A stretch of DNA of 57,794 bases from Anaerolineae bacterium (GTDB lineage: Bacteria; Chloroflexota; Anaerolineae; B4-G1; SLSP01). The position numbers and the translations under genes are program-made. Below are positions 57,582 to 57,794 of the stretch, piece by piece. Within the stretch, counting starts at the first letter, position 1. Each line of letters begins with the position of its first letter. The notes under the pieces were generated by a model, which saw nothing but the letters and a program-made list of their open reading frames with translations, ran no database searches and was not told the DNA's origin. Location: NCBI GenBank assembly GCA_026991395.1, contig JALXBP010000073.1, positions 1-57,794 on the forward strand. The letters are read 5' to 3'.

Positions 57582-57794
57582 TCAGTCAGAGGCAGTCTCC
57601 TCTGCTTGCGCTTCATCCCCGGCGGCCTCCTCCGCGGTCGGAGGCGGGGGCGGCTCTTTGCCCGTCAACTCGCGGTAGAACTGGGCGTAATCGTCGTAGT
57701 TCGGCGGGTTGAGCGACAGGAGTTGTTCCACCGTCTTGACGGCTTCCTCCGTCAGCCCTGCGTCGAGTTGCAGGCCGCCGAGAATGTCCAGCTC
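57582..57794 (-). CDS. C-terminus of an unidentified protein (partial)
   Basis: The frame is open from the window edge to a TGA at 57584-57582 and gives 70 residues. There is a helical part (ELDILGGLQLDAGLTEEAVKTVEQLLSLNPPNYDDYAQFYRELTGKE) and a Pro/Glu/Ala-rich acidic tail. It is translated in the same direction as cdaA and spaced to be in its operon. The helical pattern could be a tetratricopeptide-like end, but too little is present to assign a family. Confidence 0.65.
   Translation of the reverse strand, partial: ELDILGGLQLDAGLTEEAVKTVEQLLSLNPPNYDDYAQFYRELTGKEPPPPPTAEEAAGDEAQAEETASD

Overview
This is a GC-rich bacterial window that looks like Chloroflexota, probably an Anaerolineae-type genome. 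That assignment is an inference from content: lipoproteins and secreted proteins with long Pro/Thr linkers, large parallel beta-helix proteins ending in a YLPLVLRN-like tail, a bacterial cyclic-2,3-diphosphoglycerate-synthetase-type GTPase, YbbR/CdaA c-di-AMP genes, and no visible outer-membrane biogenesis genes. Housekeeping markers (uvrC, rplS, murJ, parB, malQ, cdaA, tRNA-Phe) show it is chromosomal. I see no transposase, integrase, CRISPR array or prophage.

Layout. 1-6.3 kb (minus): a truncated LysM protein, a membrane histidine-kinase homologue without the phospho-acceptor His, tRNA-Phe with its terminator, a soluble GAF kinase, and a receiver-CpaE-like ATPase fusion. 6.4-11 kb (plus): PLP aminotransferase, lipoprotein, uvrC, a small YtxH-like protein. 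11-12.2 kb (minus): class I amidotransferase-like hydrolase and rplS. 12.4-28.6 kb is the accessory stretch: alpha/beta hydrolase; an 8.7 kb block of extracellular genes (beta-helix protein, lipoprotein hydrolase, very large beta-helix/cysteine-peptidase-like protein) bounded by two diverged 95-bp direct repeats; an NmrA-like gene; a NarL-type two-component pair; and a fourth surface protein behind a promoter that overlaps a perfect 15-bp-arm palindrome.

28.6-31.4 kb (plus): murJ and a solute-binding lipoprotein. 31.4-36.0 kb (minus): a compact operon of lipoate-ligase-like protein, nicotinate phosphoribosyltransferase, UspA-like protein and ArsB/SLC13-type transporter. 36.1-39.4 kb (plus): three small envelope proteins, a ferredoxin, two tandem predicted small RNAs, and a SufR-like Fe-S regulator. 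39.4-46.1 kb (minus): parB, then malQ / G5-TolB-like lipoprotein / family-39 glycosyltransferase. 46.2-46.9 kb (plus): a cyclic-nucleotide-binding-fold protein coupled to a 69-residue protein. 46.9-49.3 kb (minus): ABC ATPase and an ABC-2 permease fused to SpoIIM. 49.5-51.8 kb (plus): metallo-beta-lactamase-fold protein and the cDPG-synthetase-type GTPase. 51.9-57.8 kb (minus): multidomain glycoside hydrolase, 3-methyladenine DNA glycosylase, cdaR-like and cdaA, and the C-terminus of an unknown gene.

The best candidate for an undescribed system is at 38.4-38.7 kb. Two promoters each carry CGTCA direct repeats at exact 11-bp intervals. Each is followed by a short transcript with an unpaired CCUCCUU (anti-Shine-Dalgarno) segment and then a GC-rich hairpin, and no protein is encoded. 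The pair lies between a ferredoxin gene and a SufR-like regulator gene. The second candidate is the shared C-terminal Y-[LI]-P-x-x-[LI] tail of the secreted proteins, including an orphan copy left in an intergenic region. All calls were made by reading the sequence; no database search or folding program was run.
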